The notes below the pieces were generated by a model. That model ran no database searches and was not told where the DNA came from. It saw only the letters and a list, made by a program, of their open reading frames with translations. From NCBI RefSeq assembly GCF_013401555.1, contig NZ_CP058552.1, positions 744,001-808,000 on the forward strand: 64,000 nt of DNA, written 5' to 3'. Each line of letters opens with the position of its first letter. Within the stretch, counting starts at the first letter, position 1. Source of the stretch: Paenibacillus sp. E222. Lineage in GTDB: Bacteria; Bacillota; Bacilli; Paenibacillales; Paenibacillaceae. Both the position numbers and the translations under genes were made by a program. Below, piece after piece: positions 9,155 to 18,013 of the stretch.

Positions 9155-9613
9155 TTAGCCTTTGGAAACCAGTTTGAAATCATCAAAATGGAAACCTGGT
9201 GCTACAACGCACGTTACCAGTACAGGCTCATCACCCAGCGGGCGTGCGGTTTGCCATACTCCGGCTGGAACGAGTACCTGCGGCGATTGACCCGCAGCAA
9301 TATCCATACCCAGTACGAGCACTTCTTCATTTTCCGGGTTTTCTCCGTTGCCGCCCAATTTCAATTCAATCGGACTGCCGCTATGCCATAACCAAAGCTC
9401 ATCAGACAAAACAGTATGCCATTCCGAGACTTCGTGCGAGTGCAGCAGGAAGTATGTCGAACTTGCCGAGAATCGAGGGCCTGAGTATGTATCCGGCAGT
9501 ACGGATTGTGGAATTTGATACGATGCCTTCCATTCTTCCTTATACCAACCGCCTTCAACGTGTGGCTGCATATTCAATGCAGCAACGAGTGGCGATAATT
9601 CATGCGTCGTCAT
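9155..9613 (-). CDS. Cupin domain protein (DUF985 type)
   Basis: 152-residue single-domain cupin of the DUF985 group. The start region ALNMQPHVEGGWYKEEW, the core SSTYFLLHSHEVSEWHTV (metal-type His residues) and the end VPAGVWQTARPLGDEPVLVTCVVAPGF are typical. The family has a jelly-roll fold, and its reaction is not settled. ATG 9613 is preferred to the upstream in-frame TTG because GGAAGGAAGG lies about 10 bases before it. It converges on the reductase gene, with which it shares the terminator. Confidence 0.85.
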   Translation of the reverse strand: MTTHELSPLVAALNMQPHVEGGWYKEEWKASYQIPQSVLPDTYSGPRFSASSTYFLLHSHEVSEWHTVLSDELWLWHSGSPIELKLGGNGENPENEEVLVLGMDIAAGQSPQVLVPAGVWQTARPLGDEPVLVTCVVAPGFHFDDFKLVSKG

Positions 9614-9796
9614 ATTCTGTTTCCTTCCTTCCAAATCGAATTGGAGACACCCCTATCCAGAGGTTAGCCTCACTCCCCCTACTGTAAAACATGAATAGAC
9701 TTTTGTCACCTTTACAGCCTATATTAGCTTTCCGAAAATCATTCCGCCCACATTCTATTCATTACGTCTGGTCGGACCCTCATTTAAATGATAGCG

Positions 9797-9826
9797 TTTA
9801 CAACAAACTGGATTTTCCGTTATGAT
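9797..9826 (+). promoter_or_regulatory. Promoter of the AraC regulator gene
   Basis: TTTACA (9797-9802), an 18-base spacer, then TATGAT (9821-9826). Its position supports translation starting at 9872, not at an earlier in-frame ATG at 9788. Confidence 0.55.
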
Positions 9827-9871
9827 ATGGATATTAACCGTAAATCAGCTGGCGCAGAGGAGAGACGTGTT

Positions 9872-10723
9872 ATGAGTGTTATAGAGAATCGGATTGGTCC
9901 CAAATATCGAATTGGCGAGAGTTCATTCACCATTGAACACATGAGCAGACACAACGGGAACGCCATGCCACAGCCTCACGCACACCCTTTTTACGAACTG
10001 TATTATCTGCTTGAAGGAGAACGTGTCTATTCCATGAATGGTCAGCTTCTTACCGCCCGCAAAGGTGATTTGATCCTGATCAATCCCCATGATGTACATA
10101 CGACGTCCAAAGGAAGCATTCCCGGCTTTGAACGAATTCTGATCGGGTTCTCGCCTTCTTTTGCCACCGGGATGGAGTTTGGAATATGCGGTCTGCTTCC
10201 CTTCGATCGTTCAAGGCTGCTGCACTTTCCTGATGCGGAGCAGCCTGAGATCGAACGAATGCTGTGGCAGATGCTGAAAGAATGCAAGGAGCGCCGACCT
10301 CATTATGAAATCGTGGTGAGAAGCCTGCTCGCCCAGATCCTGATTCAGATCCACCGGGTGCAAGAGAATACTCGGCAAACCTCTCCGGCTCCGCATCATC
10401 CCATGCAGGATAAGATCAGTGAGATCGTCACTTATGTGAACAATCATTATAATGAGCCCCTTACATTGGAAGAGGCCGCAGCGAGATTTTATATCAGTCC
10501 ATCTTATCTTAGCCGAATGTTCAGCCGTTTTACGGGATTTCGCTTCAGCGAATATTTGCGTGTTACCCGGGTTCGGGAGGCACAGAGACGTTTATTGTCC
10601 ACCCAAGAACGGGTGCAGCTGATTGCGGAGAAGGTAGGATTTGAGCATACAGCCCATTTTAATAAAACGTTTAAACAGGTGACCGGGACTACGCCGCTTC
10701 GCTATCGCAAAGAACATCGATAG
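9872..10723 (+). CDS. AraC family transcriptional regulator
   Basis: 283-residue AraC/XylS regulator. The N-terminal cupin-like effector domain (about 15-150) contains PQPHAHPFYELYYLLEG and GDLILINPHDVH. The C-terminal double HTH (about 180-280) contains YNEPLTLEEAAARFYIS, then PSYLSRMFSRFTG and KTFKQVTGTTPLRYRK. This build usually senses a sugar or sugar derivative. ATG 9872 has GAGGAGAGACG upstream. It is convergent with the GH28 gene, a plausible but unproven target: AraC-type regulators with this N-domain commonly control neighbouring glycosidase genes. Confidence 0.9.
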   Translation: MSVIENRIGPKYRIGESSFTIEHMSRHNGNAMPQPHAHPFYELYYLLEGERVYSMNGQLLTARKGDLILINPHDVHTTSKGSIPGFERILIGFSPSFATGMEFGICGLLPFDRSRLLHFPDAEQPEIERMLWQMLKECKERRPHYEIVVRSLLAQILIQIHRVQENTRQTSPAPHHPMQDKISEIVTYVNNHYNEPLTLEEAAARFYISPSYLSRMFSRFTGFRFSEYLRVTRVREAQRRLLSTQERVQLIAEKVGFEHTAHFNKTFKQVTGTTPLRYRKEHR

Positions 10724-10837
10724 ATCTTCAAAGCGACTGGCGAAGCCGGACGTCTGTCATACGACAATCTGCCATGACATCGCGCGCCAGGATATGCCCG
10801 CGGTGATAAGATAAACCTATGCAACGTCGAACCCTTC

Positions 10838-12451
10838 TTACCTGCGGATGATTACACCACTTCTTACTTCAGGACCAACGGAGATTTGGCGCCCCTCTGT
10901 ATCTGCATCACTTTCCCGGCATACGATCCCTGCCGATTCATGTCCTGTCACCATTAGGAGCCGACCGTCTGCGCCCACACCCTCAATCGATTCCAGCTCC
11001 GCACCCTTACACTGATGCAAATGAATTAACGATCCTTCGGTAATATGTGCGTTCATTTCGGCGATTCGCAGGTGCTTCGCATGAGCGCATTGCACCCCGT
11101 TACGAGCCGTCACCGTATATCCCTGAATGACCAGACCGTCCAGCGGCATTTCCGGCAGTCCACTCACCAATAACGCGGTTTCCGCTCCTGCACAGACTAC
11201 ATCCGATATCCGAATATCCCGGAACACCGGAGTCTCCTCACTAATCTCCTGAGTCAAGTCGCTACCGCGAGCTGATCCCTCCTGATTGGCATAGAAAAAG
11301 GAAAACGAGATAGCTTCCATTATGATATCTTTCATATAGATTCGCTCCACCTGAATATCTTCAACGACCCCGCCGCGCCCACGCGCACTTTTGAAGCGAA
11401 GCCCAATATCTGTTCCAATAAACGTACAGTCCGAGACACGCACATGCCGCACGCCACCGGACATTTCACTGCCAATGACAAAACCGCCATGACCGTGATA
11501 CACGGTGCAATTGCGGATCGTAATATATTCCGAGGGCAGACCGAGTTCACGACCTTCTGCATCCTTGCCGGATTTCAGGCAGATCGCATCATCACCAACA
11601 TCGAATACACTCTGCTCCACAACGACATGACGGCAGGATTCGATGTCCAGCCCATCCCCATTCTGGGAAAACCATGGATTCCGCACACTCACTTTACGAA
11701 TCGTGACATGCTCGGATGCCCAGGGGTGCAGGTTCCATGCCGGCGAATTCTGGAACGTTGGGCCGTCCAAAAGCACTCGTTTACATTGACGCAAGCTGAC
11801 CATGTTAGGACGCAAAAAGTCTCTGACTTCCTCATAAGCAGCCACGTCACACACTTGCTCCAGATGCAGACGATTCGCAATCGCACCGCCTTCAAGGGCA
11901 GAAGTCGATGGCCACCAAATGGCTTCATCTCCGTCAGCCTGCTCCACCACACCGCCCGAAGAAACCAGTCGATTCCACTGCGATGCAGTCATTTTGGATC
12001 GTTTCACCGGACGCCATGCCTCTCCACCGCCATCCCAAATCCCCTCACCCGTGATCGCAATATCCTCCAGCTGCTCACCATCAATGGGCGACTGACACCG
12101 CACTGCCTGCCAACCCTCGAAGCTGGACGCAATCAGGGGATATTGATCGAAATTACGGCTGAACGTAACCAGAGCACCCGCCTGAACATGAAGCTCAATT
12201 CGACTGCGAAGCACAATCGGCCCCGTTAACCAAACACCCTCCGGAATGACAATTCGACCTCCGCCCGCTTCTGCACAAGCTGCTATAGCCAGCCGGAACA
12301 TCTCGGTATTATCCGTCAAGCCATCCCCTACCGCACCATAATCCGTAATCTGAAAATCCCGTGCCGGGATGACAGGTAAACTCACTTCATAAGCCTTCGT
12401 ATCAAATTCTGTACCTTCTCCTGTGTCCAGTGGGGAGTAATATGTATTCAT
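10838..12451 (-). CDS. GH28 polygalacturonase-like glycosidase
   Basis: 537-residue right-handed beta-helix protein of glycoside hydrolase family 28. An N-terminal pectate-lyase-superfamily stretch (FQITDYGAVGDGLTDNTE) is followed by the GH28 motifs: FSQNGDGLDIESC (NxD), GDDAICLKSG (DD), YHGHGGFVIGSE (GHG) and LRFKSARGRGG (RxK). No signal peptide is visible, so it probably acts on imported galacturonide oligomers as an exo-enzyme. ATG 12451 is preceded by GAGAGGATG. It is monocistronic and diverges from the amino acid transporter. It fits the window's other uronate genes at 55.6-62.5 kb, although it is far from them. Confidence 0.9.
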   Translation of the reverse strand: MNTYYSPLDTGEGTEFDTKAYEVSLPVIPARDFQITDYGAVGDGLTDNTEMFRLAIAACAEAGGGRIVIPEGVWLTGPIVLRSRIELHVQAGALVTFSRNFDQYPLIASSFEGWQAVRCQSPIDGEQLEDIAITGEGIWDGGGEAWRPVKRSKMTASQWNRLVSSGGVVEQADGDEAIWWPSTSALEGGAIANRLHLEQVCDVAAYEEVRDFLRPNMVSLRQCKRVLLDGPTFQNSPAWNLHPWASEHVTIRKVSVRNPWFSQNGDGLDIESCRHVVVEQSVFDVGDDAICLKSGKDAEGRELGLPSEYITIRNCTVYHGHGGFVIGSEMSGGVRHVRVSDCTFIGTDIGLRFKSARGRGGVVEDIQVERIYMKDIIMEAISFSFFYANQEGSARGSDLTQEISEETPVFRDIRISDVVCAGAETALLVSGLPEMPLDGLVIQGYTVTARNGVQCAHAKHLRIAEMNAHITEGSLIHLHQCKGAELESIEGVGADGRLLMVTGHESAGIVCRESDADTEGRQISVGPEVRSGVIIRR

Positions 12452-12789
12452 CGTTCAGAACATCCTCTCTACCTATAATTGGATCGGACTGTTTATACTA
12501 TTGCATCACTTACTGGAAAGCGCATTCTCGCTCCATCATATCAATGCCATAGGGCATAGGGTTGAGCTTTTTTGCCATGTACGATTCAGAATTTGATGTT
12601 ATTTGTTTTTATGATCAGAGTCATAAAGTAAACACCTCTTCCAGTATACTCTATACATCTATTCCAATGGTTGTAAAACAACTAGGAGAATGGATGCATT
12701 TTTCTGTCAGGATTCGTCATAAATAGGTTAGTAATATAACAAATATATAACATAATTACTGGCTATAGCCCTATAAAACCCATTACTTA

Positions 12790-12806
12790 TGTCATGTTTT
12801 ATCACA
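12790..12806 (+). promoter_or_regulatory. TnrA/GlnR binding site
   Basis: TGTCA-TGTTTTA-TCACA matches the TGTNA-N7-TNACA consensus at every fixed base. Its centre lies about 50 bases before the start point predicted from the following promoter, the distance used by TnrA-activated promoters. The other 460 bases between GH28 and this operon show no further gene. Confidence 0.7.
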
Positions 12807-12812
12807 AACCAA

Positions 12813-12841
12813 TTGCCTTTAGCAGGATGAGTATGTATGAT
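12813..12841 (+). promoter_or_regulatory. Promoter of the glutamine-type ABC operon
   Basis: TTGCCT (12813-12818), 17-base spacer, TATGAT (12836-12841). The weak -35 box is consistent with dependence on the activator site just upstream. Confidence 0.6.
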
Positions 12842-12912
12842 TAAATAACTAGTTTCAATTTATTCCTTATAATTCCTTTTACACACAGACGCTGCAGAAA
12901 GGATGGGGTCTC

Positions 12913-13641
12913 TTGATTGAATTTAGGGGTGTCCAGAAACATTTTGGCCATTTTCATGTCCTCAAAGATATTCATCTTCACATTGAAGAAGGAGAAGTCG
13001 TTGTCATTATCGGCCCTTCCGGCTCAGGCAAAAGTACATTGCTCCGCTGCATCAATCGTCTGGAGACGATTACCGAAGGTGAACTTGTCGTCAGTGGTGT
13101 CCCTTTACATCAGAAAAAGGTGGACATCAACCTCTTCCGCCGTGATATCGGCATGGTATTTCAACACTTCAATCTCTACCCTCACAAAAAAGTCATCGAT
13201 AACATTACTCTTGCACCCATGAAGGTGCGTAAACAACCCAAAGCACAGGCAGCCTCTACGGCGATGAAGTATTTGACCCGGGTAGGCATTGCCGACAAGG
13301 CAGACAGTTATCCTTCCCAGTTGTCCGGTGGACAGCAGCAGCGTGTAGCCATTGCAAGAGGTCTTGCCATGGAGCCCAAAATCATGCTTTTTGACGAACC
13401 CACCTCTGCACTGGACCCCGAAATGATCGGGGAAGTTCTGGATGTTATGAGGTCTCTTGCCCACAACGGGATGACGATGGTTGTCGTTACCCATGAGATG
13501 GGATTTGCGCGCGAGGTCGCAGACCGAGTCATATTTATGGATGAAGGCCGAATTGTGGAAGAAGCCTCCGCCGCTGAATTTTTCGACAACCCGAGAGAAG
13601 AACGGGCCAAGCAATTCCTGAGTCGTCTGATTCACCACTGA
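12913..13641 (+). CDS. glnQ: Amino acid ABC transporter ATPase (GlnQ-like)
   Basis: 242-residue ATPase of the polar amino acid uptake family. Walker A is GPSGSGKST (34-42). The ABC signature LSGGQQQR, Walker [15 protein letters not shown] and switch THEMGFA follow in order, and the Q-loop is MVFQHFN. The start is TTG 12913, with GAAAGGATGGGG upstream and no alternative ATG. It is the first gene of a four-gene unit (ATPase, binding lipoprotein, two permeases), the order of B. subtilis glnQHMP. The perfect nitrogen-control site upstream supports glutamine or a related nitrogen source, which sequence alone cannot prove. Confidence 0.93.
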   Translation: MIEFRGVQKHFGHFHVLKDIHLHIEEGEVVVIIGPSGSGKSTLLRCINRLETITEGELVVSGVPLHQKKVDINLFRRDIGMVFQHFNLYPHKKVIDNITLAPMKVRKQPKAQAASTAMKYLTRVGIADKADSYPSQLSGGQQQRVAIARGLAMEPKIMLFDEPTSALDPEMIGEVLDVMRSLAHNGMTMVVVTHEMGFAREVADRVIFMDEGRIVEEASAAEFFDNPREERAKQFLSRLIHH

Positions 13642-13673
13642 GAATAATCCATTTTGAAAGGGGTCTTTACCAA

Positions 13674-14501
13674 ATGAAAAATGTATTAAAGTGGCCGTCG
13701 TTTATGCTTGTTTTGATTCTATCCCTTGTATTGTCCGGTTGTAGCACTGGAGAGGAAAGCAGCAGCGGTTCTGGTGGGAGTACCGAAGCCAAAGGCACCA
13801 TTGAACAGATTAAAGAGCGCGGCAAGCTCATTGCCGGCGTGAAATATGATACCAAATTGTTCGGTTTGAAAGACCCCGCAAGCGGCGAAGTCGAAGGATT
13901 CGATATTGATATCGCCAAAGCACTTGCCAAACAGATTCTTGGAGACGAAACGAAGGTAGAACTGAAGGAAGTAACGTCCAAAACGCGCATTCCGATGCTG
14001 CAAAACGGCGACATTGATATCATCATCGCCACGATGACGATTACGGATGAACGTAAGGAACAAGTGGATTTCAGTGATGTCTATTTTGAAGCCGGGCAAT
14101 CCCTGCTTGTGAAAAACGACAGCCCGATTACCGGTCTCGAAAGTCTCGGCGGTGTGAAGGTACTTGCCGTCAAAGGCTCGACTTCTGCGCAAAATATTCG
14201 GGAAAAAGCCCCGGATGCCGAGGTCCTCGAATACGACAATTATCAGGATGCCTTCACAGCCCTCAAAGCGGGTAAAGGCGAAGCATTGACGACCGATAAC
14301 ATTATCCTGATCGGCATGCAGCAGACCGATAACAACTTCAAGCTGGTTGGTGGCAATTTCACGAGCGAACCTTACGGCATGGCGATTCGCAAAGGCGACA
14401 CTGCCTTCGTTGAAGAAGTAAACAGCCTGCTCAAAAGCATGAAGGACAGCGGAGAATATGATACGTTGCACGAGAAATGGCTGGGCAGCAAGCCCGAGTA
14501 A
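13674..14501 (+). CDS. glnH: Amino acid-binding lipoprotein (GlnH-like)
   Basis: 275-residue substrate-binding lipoprotein. The signal peptide ends in lipobox LVLSGC, followed by a Ser/Gly linker and an SBP_bac_3 domain. That domain holds IKERGKLIAGVKYDTKLFG, the family signature FDIDIAKALAKQI and IIIATMTITDERKEQVDFS. It captures the amino acid outside and delivers it to the permeases. ATG 13674 has AAAGGGG 10 bases before it. It lies 32 bases after the ATPase gene. Confidence 0.92.
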   Translation: MKNVLKWPSFMLVLILSLVLSGCSTGEESSSGSGGSTEAKGTIEQIKERGKLIAGVKYDTKLFGLKDPASGEVEGFDIDIAKALAKQILGDETKVELKEVTSKTRIPMLQNGDIDIIIATMTITDERKEQVDFSDVYFEAGQSLLVKNDSPITGLESLGGVKVLAVKGSTSAQNIREKAPDAEVLEYDNYQDAFTALKAGKGEALTTDNIILIGMQQTDNNFKLVGGNFTSEPYGMAIRKGDTAFVEEVNSLLKSMKDSGEYDTLHEKWLGSKPE

Positions 14502-14604
14502 CCCCGATTAATGATGGTTAAGCGGCGACCTCGCCTATGCTGTGCCATGCATGGATAGGACGCAATCGCCGCTTCTACCTCTGGAGAACGGAGGCTTCGC
14601 CTAC

Positions 14605-15327
14605 ATGGGCAAATTGGACTTCAGTATACTGATTAAACACTCGGATCGATTCCTGGAAGGGTTCCTCAACACCATCCAGGTGAGCATCATGGCCTTGATT
14701 GGCAGCTTTATTCTTGGTGCAATTATGGCTATCTTTCGGATATCCCCCATTAAACCGCTCAACTGGATCGGCACGGCTTTTGTGGAGTTTATCCGCAACA
14801 TCCCGCTGCTGCTCGTCGTATTTTTCTTCTACCTTGGCTTGCCGGCACTCGGCATTTCATTGGATGGCTTCATCTCGGGTACACTCGGTCTGACCATCTA
14901 TACGGCCGCTTTCATTGCCGAAGCAATCCGGGCGGGCATTCAGACAGTCCCCCGCGGGCAGTTAGAGGCGGCGAGATCTTCCGGTCTGTCCTACGTACAG
15001 GCCATGAACCTGATCATTTTGCCACAAGCGATCAAGATTGTATTGCCGTCCATTGGCAACCAGTTTATCAATTTGGTCAAAAACTCATCCATCCTCGCGG
15101 TCGTAGCGGGTATGGATCTGATGTATTTTGCCGATCTGATCAACTCGGATACATTCCTACCACTGAGCGTCTACACCATTGTTGCGCTATTCTACCTGGT
15201 GTTGACTTTACCGCTCAGCTTCCTGGTTCACTATATGGAGCGCCGTTTCGGACAAAGCGATGCTGACGCCAGCCGAACCAAAGGCAAACCAAAAAAGAAC
15301 AAACCAACGGGTCAGGTCACCATGTAA
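14605..15327 (+). CDS. Amino acid ABC transporter permease (GlnM-like)
   Basis: 240-residue HisM-type permease with about five membrane helices and the EAA-type loop GQLEAARSSGLSYVQAMNLIILPQAIK that contacts the ATPase. The N-terminal signature FLNTIQVSIMALIGSF and FIRNIPLLLVVFFFYLG are typical. The start is ATG 14605, with GGAGAACGGAGG about 10 bases upstream; a longer frame from 14542 lacks such a site. It should form a heterodimer with the permease at 15459. The 131 bases between them hold no gene or clear signal. Confidence 0.92.
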   Translation: MGKLDFSILIKHSDRFLEGFLNTIQVSIMALIGSFILGAIMAIFRISPIKPLNWIGTAFVEFIRNIPLLLVVFFFYLGLPALGISLDGFISGTLGLTIYTAAFIAEAIRAGIQTVPRGQLEAARSSGLSYVQAMNLIILPQAIKIVLPSIGNQFINLVKNSSILAVVAGMDLMYFADLINSDTFLPLSVYTIVALFYLVLTLPLSFLVHYMERRFGQSDADASRTKGKPKKNKPTGQVTM

Positions 15328-15458
15328 AATTCGAACGATATTCTCTCTGTGTTTAGTACACCAGTTTAAGGTGCAACTCTACTATCTACTATGCTATGCA
15401 GCTAATTTTTCCAAATTATTTCATTTTCTGTCCGCACACAGAAGGAGGCCGATGATCC

Positions 15459-16109
15459 ATGGACTTTAGCGGGGCCTACGCCTGGCCCAACCTTCGTTTC
15501 CTGCTGCACGGATTCCTGATCACTCTGCAAGTGGCAGGTTTGTCGATTGTATTCAGCTTTGTACTCGGCACCGTGCTTGGTACCGTTCGATACACCCGAA
15601 TTCCGGTCCTGTCACAGATTGTGGCCGTCATCGTGGATACGATTCGGAATCTGCCGCTGCTGCTGATCATTTTCTTCATTCATATCGTACTTCCCCAGCT
15701 CGGGATCAAAATGTCTGTCTTCTGGTCCACGGTTGTTGGACTAAGTCTGTTCGAAGGCGCCATGATCGCAGAGATTGTCCGCAGCGGACTCAAATCGATA
15801 GAACGTGGTCAGGTGGAAGCCGCCCGTTCCTCGGGACTGAGCTACATGCAGACACTTGGCGGCATCATTATGCCTCAGGCTTTGCGGCGCATGTCGCCAC
15901 CGATGGTGAGCCAGTTCATCTCCTTGCTGAAGGACACTTCACTGGCGATCATCATCTCCCTGCCAGAACTGATGCACAATGTGCAGATCCTTGGTGGGCA
16001 GAGCTTCGATTACGTCATCCCTGCCTTGCTGCTCGCAGCCGTATTATACTTCGTCATCAACTACACGTTGTCCATTGTGGCACGGCGGCTTGAAGCACGA
16101 ATGACTTGA
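15459..16109 (+). CDS. Amino acid ABC transporter permease (GlnP-like)
   Basis: 216-residue HisM-type permease, partner of the preceding one. Key segments are FLITLQVAGLSIVFSF, TIRNLPLLLIIFFIHIV and the coupling loop GQVEAARSSGLSYMQTLGGIIMPQALR. Start ATG 15459 follows AGAAGGAGGCCGATGATCC. It is the last gene of the operon; a long T-tailed hairpin follows at 16263-16315. Confidence 0.92.
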   Translation: MDFSGAYAWPNLRFLLHGFLITLQVAGLSIVFSFVLGTVLGTVRYTRIPVLSQIVAVIVDTIRNLPLLLIIFFIHIVLPQLGIKMSVFWSTVVGLSLFEGAMIAEIVRSGLKSIERGQVEAARSSGLSYMQTLGGIIMPQALRRMSPPMVSQFISLLKDTSLAIIISLPELMHNVQILGGQSFDYVIPALLLAAVLYFVINYTLSIVARRLEARMT

Positions 16110-16142
16110 TGCATGGAAGGAATAAGGCAAGAAGGAATATGA

Positions 16143-16182
16143 AACATGAAGTAACATGAAGTAACTTGAAGTAACTTGAAGC
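16143..16182 (+). repeat. Four-unit 10-bp tandem repeat
   Basis: Consecutive AACATGAAGT, AACATGAAGT, AACTTGAAGT and AACTTGAAGC between the last permease gene and its terminator. Confidence 0.85.
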
Positions 16183-16262
16183 AACCTAGGCTTCATGGTT
16201 GATTAGATACGATGGAAATAGATATGAAGGAAAGAACCGAATTTGATAAAAAGAAGGAAAGC

Positions 16263-16315
16263 GTCCCAAAGACTCTAAATCCACGTATGCAGTGGACTTA
16301 GAGTTTTTTTGGGAC
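16263..16315 (+). terminator. Terminator of the glutamine-type ABC operon
   Basis: GTCCCAAA (16263-16270) and ACTCTAAATCCAC (16272-16284) pair with GTGGACTTAGAGT (16292-16304) and TTTGGGAC (16308-16315), with a T7 run inside the 3' arm. Confidence 0.8.
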
Positions 16316-16358
16316 CTACAGTTATGCTCATAAATTCACTAGGACTTCCCACCAATTT

Positions 16359-16552
16359 CTAACGAACTGAGGGAAGCTTATTTAGCCATTTGTGAGACTG
16401 TTTCTAATCTAACGAATCGTAGACGCTCTATTCCTCTGATTCACCCGCTTTTACCCGCTATTTCAGTGTTTTGAGGTGAAATAACTTCACTGAGATTCGT
16501 TACATTTTTCATATCAGCTGATATCCCCAAATTAGACGTCTCAGGTTCGTTA
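16359..16552 (+). repeat. Dispersed intergenic repeat family, locus A
   Basis: Four copies of one motif in both orientations: CTAACGAACTGAGG (16359), CTAACGAATCGTAGACGC (16409), CTGAGATTCGTTAC (16490) and AGACGTCTCAGGTTCGTTA (16534). The same core recurs at 41.04-41.23 kb. No gene is visible between 16316 and 16621. Confidence 0.65.
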
Positions 16553-16621
16553 AAATTTACGCCCCAGTGATTCAATTAAAACTCACTCCCACTATTAATT
16601 CGCCCACAACCAGCTCATCCC

Positions 16622-17983
16622 CTAGATCGCTGCTCCGTTACGGCGTAGTTCCTTTTGCAGCACCGCTACCGACAGCTCCAACGGATCTAGCTTCATCTGA
16701 ACAGCTAAAGCGGCTGCTGTTCCCGCAGCCTGCCCCGTAGCCATACAGCTTGGAGTCAGCCTTGTCGTTGCGTGAGCCTCATGTGTGGTGGAGATACAGC
16801 GTCCTGCCGCCAGCAGATTGCGAATATTGCGGGAAATCAGAGAGCGGTACGGAATATCGTATGCTCCGTCTCCTTCTATAAAAGCGGCTACGACGCCTTG
16901 ACCGGAAGGATCATGAATATCAATCGGATAGCCACTTCTGGCGATTACATCGTCAAACTTTCGCCCTGCAACCACATCGTCCTTGGTCAACGCATAATGC
17001 CCGATGATTCGTCTGGATTCACGGATACCGATCTGCGGTGCTACCGCTGAGATGGAAGCCCTTTCGAAGCCAGGCACGTCGCGCTGCAGAAACTCAGCGA
17101 TCATCAGCACCTGCTTCCGACCTTCCTGTTCCGCAGAAGTCAGATCCTCTGCATCTGTAGCATCCAGCCCCTGCACCCGGGTGCAGTTAATCAATACTTC
17201 ATCTTCAGCCGGTCCGGTAAAAAATAATACCTGATCCCGATTAATCGGCACACCTGCTTTTTTCCATTGGGAATAGAAGCCGCTCACCCCGGTTAACGGA
17301 ATACTGTCCAGTTCGGAGAAAGGGGTCTTGGCATAGAAATCCTCCGGGTGCTCCTGCATGTATTGTTTTACTCGTCCAAGGTCCACACCACGCATTCGGA
17401 ATTTCATGGTCATCGGCTGTGATTGGTGATCGCCGTCTCGCCCCTTTGCAACAGAAGCGCCCGCAAGATAAGCCGCATCCGCATCACCGCTGGCATCCAC
17501 GAATACGTTCGCTCTTAGCTCCATTCGCCCAGATTTATTCGTCAGACGTACCGCCTCTACCCGATCATCCACCATAACCACTTCATCCACGAAGCTGTGC
17601 AATAACAACCGGACACCCGCCTCCTGCAGCATTTCTGCCGCTACCACCTGATAGATCGCCGGATGGTAAGGCGTAACCGTATGAACAAATCCAACCGTAT
17701 CCCGAAGATGCCCCGGAGAGCCGCCACGTGCCTGCAGTCGGTCAACGATTTCCTGGGCGATGCCTCGAATCACCTGCTCACCACTCTCCGTATGGAAGGT
17801 CATCCAAGGGTAGACCATGGCGGCAGTCGACATTCCACCAACGAACCCGTACCGCTCCACCAGTACTACTCGAACACCTTGTCGTCCAGCAGCAATGGCT
17901 GCCGCTATACCCGCCGGACCCCCTCCCACAACAACCACATCCGCTTCTTCCCTTTTCAACCTCATCCTTATCCGTTCACTCAA
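16622..17983 (-). CDS. FAD-dependent oxidoreductase (FAD_oxidored type)
   Basis: 453-residue flavoprotein. Its N-terminal dinucleotide-binding motif VVVVGGGPAGIAAAIAA is followed by ERYGFVGGMSTAAMVYPWM, an FAD_oxidored (PF12831-like) signature. A second FAD contact is VFVDASGDADAAYLAGA, and the C-terminal flavin motif is LLAAGRCISTTHEAHATTR. Start is TTG 17983, with AAGGAGTGATAAC before it. It is the last gene of a sugar ABC unit, 30 bases after a permease gene. In such loci these enzymes usually oxidise an imported sugar or cyclitol derivative; the substrate here is not known. Confidence 0.85.
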   Translation of the reverse strand: MSERIRMRLKREEADVVVVGGGPAGIAAAIAAGRQGVRVVLVERYGFVGGMSTAAMVYPWMTFHTESGEQVIRGIAQEIVDRLQARGGSPGHLRDTVGFVHTVTPYHPAIYQVVAAEMLQEAGVRLLLHSFVDEVVMVDDRVEAVRLTNKSGRMELRANVFVDASGDADAAYLAGASVAKGRDGDHQSQPMTMKFRMRGVDLGRVKQYMQEHPEDFYAKTPFSELDSIPLTGVSGFYSQWKKAGVPINRDQVLFFTGPAEDEVLINCTRVQGLDATDAEDLTSAEQEGRKQVLMIAEFLQRDVPGFERASISAVAPQIGIRESRRIIGHYALTKDDVVAGRKFDDVIARSGYPIDIHDPSGQGVVAAFIEGDGAYDIPYRSLISRNIRNLLAAGRCISTTHEAHATTRLTPSCMATGQAAGTAAALAVQMKLDPLELSVAVLQKELRRNGAAI

Positions 17984-18013
17984 GTTATCACTCCTTCCGT
18001 TCTATTGCATGGA

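Noticed and set aside
11444..12229. 261-codon open frame on the plus strand
   Set aside because: Antisense to the GH28 gene, with no ribosome site and no recognisable protein features; a shadow of a G+C-richer coding strand.
16316..16621. Repeats at 16.3-16.6 kb and 41.0-41.2 kb as possible CRISPR arrays
   Set aside because: Copies are in both orientations with irregular spacing, spacers are not uniform, and no cas genes are present.
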